Source: Oscarella lobularis
Lineage: Eukaryota > Porifera > Homoscleromorpha > Homosclerophorida > Oscarellidae
Reading direction: 5' to 3'
Length of the DNA stretch: 64,000 nt
Assembly: GCF_947507565.1 (NCBI RefSeq)
Contig: NC_089184.1
Coordinates: 124,001-188,000 of the forward strand
The notes beneath the pieces are model-generated. The model saw nothing but the letters and a program-made list of their open reading frames with translations, ran no database searches and was not told where the DNA came from. Shown one piece after another: positions 63,803-64,000 of the stretch. Made by a program: the position numbers and the translations under genes. Positions within the stretch are counted from its first letter, which is position 1. Every line of letters begins with the position of its first letter.

Positions 63803-64000
63803 ATGCCTTTGAACAGGTTCCCTTCTCGTCCAGTACTCAATTTCATGGGAATGACGCTAGAGAAAACGAGGAGCTGGTAAAAAGCTAATCGAGGCCTCTC
63901 GCGAGGAAACGACTCTCAACCGGAGTGATTGACCCCTGTTTTGCCTAGGACGCCTACGGTGGGAGTATGGCTGGGCTTAGGAACAATCGCACTGTGCTAT
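63803..64000 (+). CDS. UQCR11-like respiratory complex III subunit (partial)
   Basis: Exon 1 (63803-63876) encodes MPLNRFPSRPVLNFMGMTLE and KTRSW, with the Trp codon split by a 72-bp intron (gtaaaa...cctag). Exon 2 begins at 63949: TPTVGVWLGLGTIALCY, a membrane helix that runs off the window. The pattern of a short basic N-terminus, then W-x-PT and a glycine-rich helix, resembles UQCR11 (VKNWVPTAYTWGAVGAVGL). Similarity is short, so a different small inner-membrane protein is possible. Confidence 0.45.

Overview
This window is eukaryotic nuclear DNA from an animal with a very compact genome. Genes are packed at about one per 2 kb. Coding exons are split by short GT-AG introns of about 45-70 bp, and many 5' ends lie back to back. 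The gene set is animal: TRAF7, a RING/TRAF-domain protein, CIB, a tetraspanin, NUP133, ULK4, TTC37/SKIC3, CCNQ, FIRRM, PIGO, and BHMT next to DMGDH. I infer an early-branching metazoan, most likely a homoscleromorph sponge of the Oscarella/Corticium kind. That rests on compactness and gene content, not on a species marker.

Layout. 1-4.4 kb: FMN reductase (partial) and EXOSC1 back to back, a tetraspanin, and a divergent actin-like gene. 4.6-11.1 kb: TRAF7 / PANTS-like, a small Zn-ribbon-like protein / COX17, an initiator tRNA-Met, then PGGT1B / CCNQ. 11.1-17.9 kb: two small single-pass membrane proteins, a coiled-coil protein / DUF547 secreted protein pair, and a KASH5-like EF-hand/coiled-coil/tail-anchored protein. 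18-28.2 kb: ULK4 and NUP133 in tandem on the minus strand, 46 bp apart. 28.2-29.4 kb: a GC-rich segment with no convincing gene. 29.4-42.3 kb: TTC37 / CIB, HLCS / TRAF-like, and an acid ceramidase/NAAA-family amidase. 42.3-48.9 kb: FIRRM, a SMAP-like small acidic protein, and two tandem catalases. 49-64 kb: BHMT / DMGDH, two tandem DUSP23-like phosphatases, RSL24D1 / PIGO, a CCDC34/MAP9-like protein / HEAT-repeat protein, and the 5' end of a UQCR11-like gene.

Functional links. BHMT makes dimethylglycine from betaine, and DMGDH on the other side of a 103-bp spacer oxidises it. COX17 and the UQCR11-like gene serve the respiratory chain. EXOSC1 and TTC37 both act in the exosome/SKI RNA-decay pathway but are far apart here. 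Nine of thirteen divergent gene pairs have start codons separated by fewer than 85 bp, which is the dominant architectural feature.

Gene spans run from start codon to stop codon and include introns. Exon edges were placed by eye from GT-AG sites, reading frame and similarity to remembered family proteins. No alignment or search was run.
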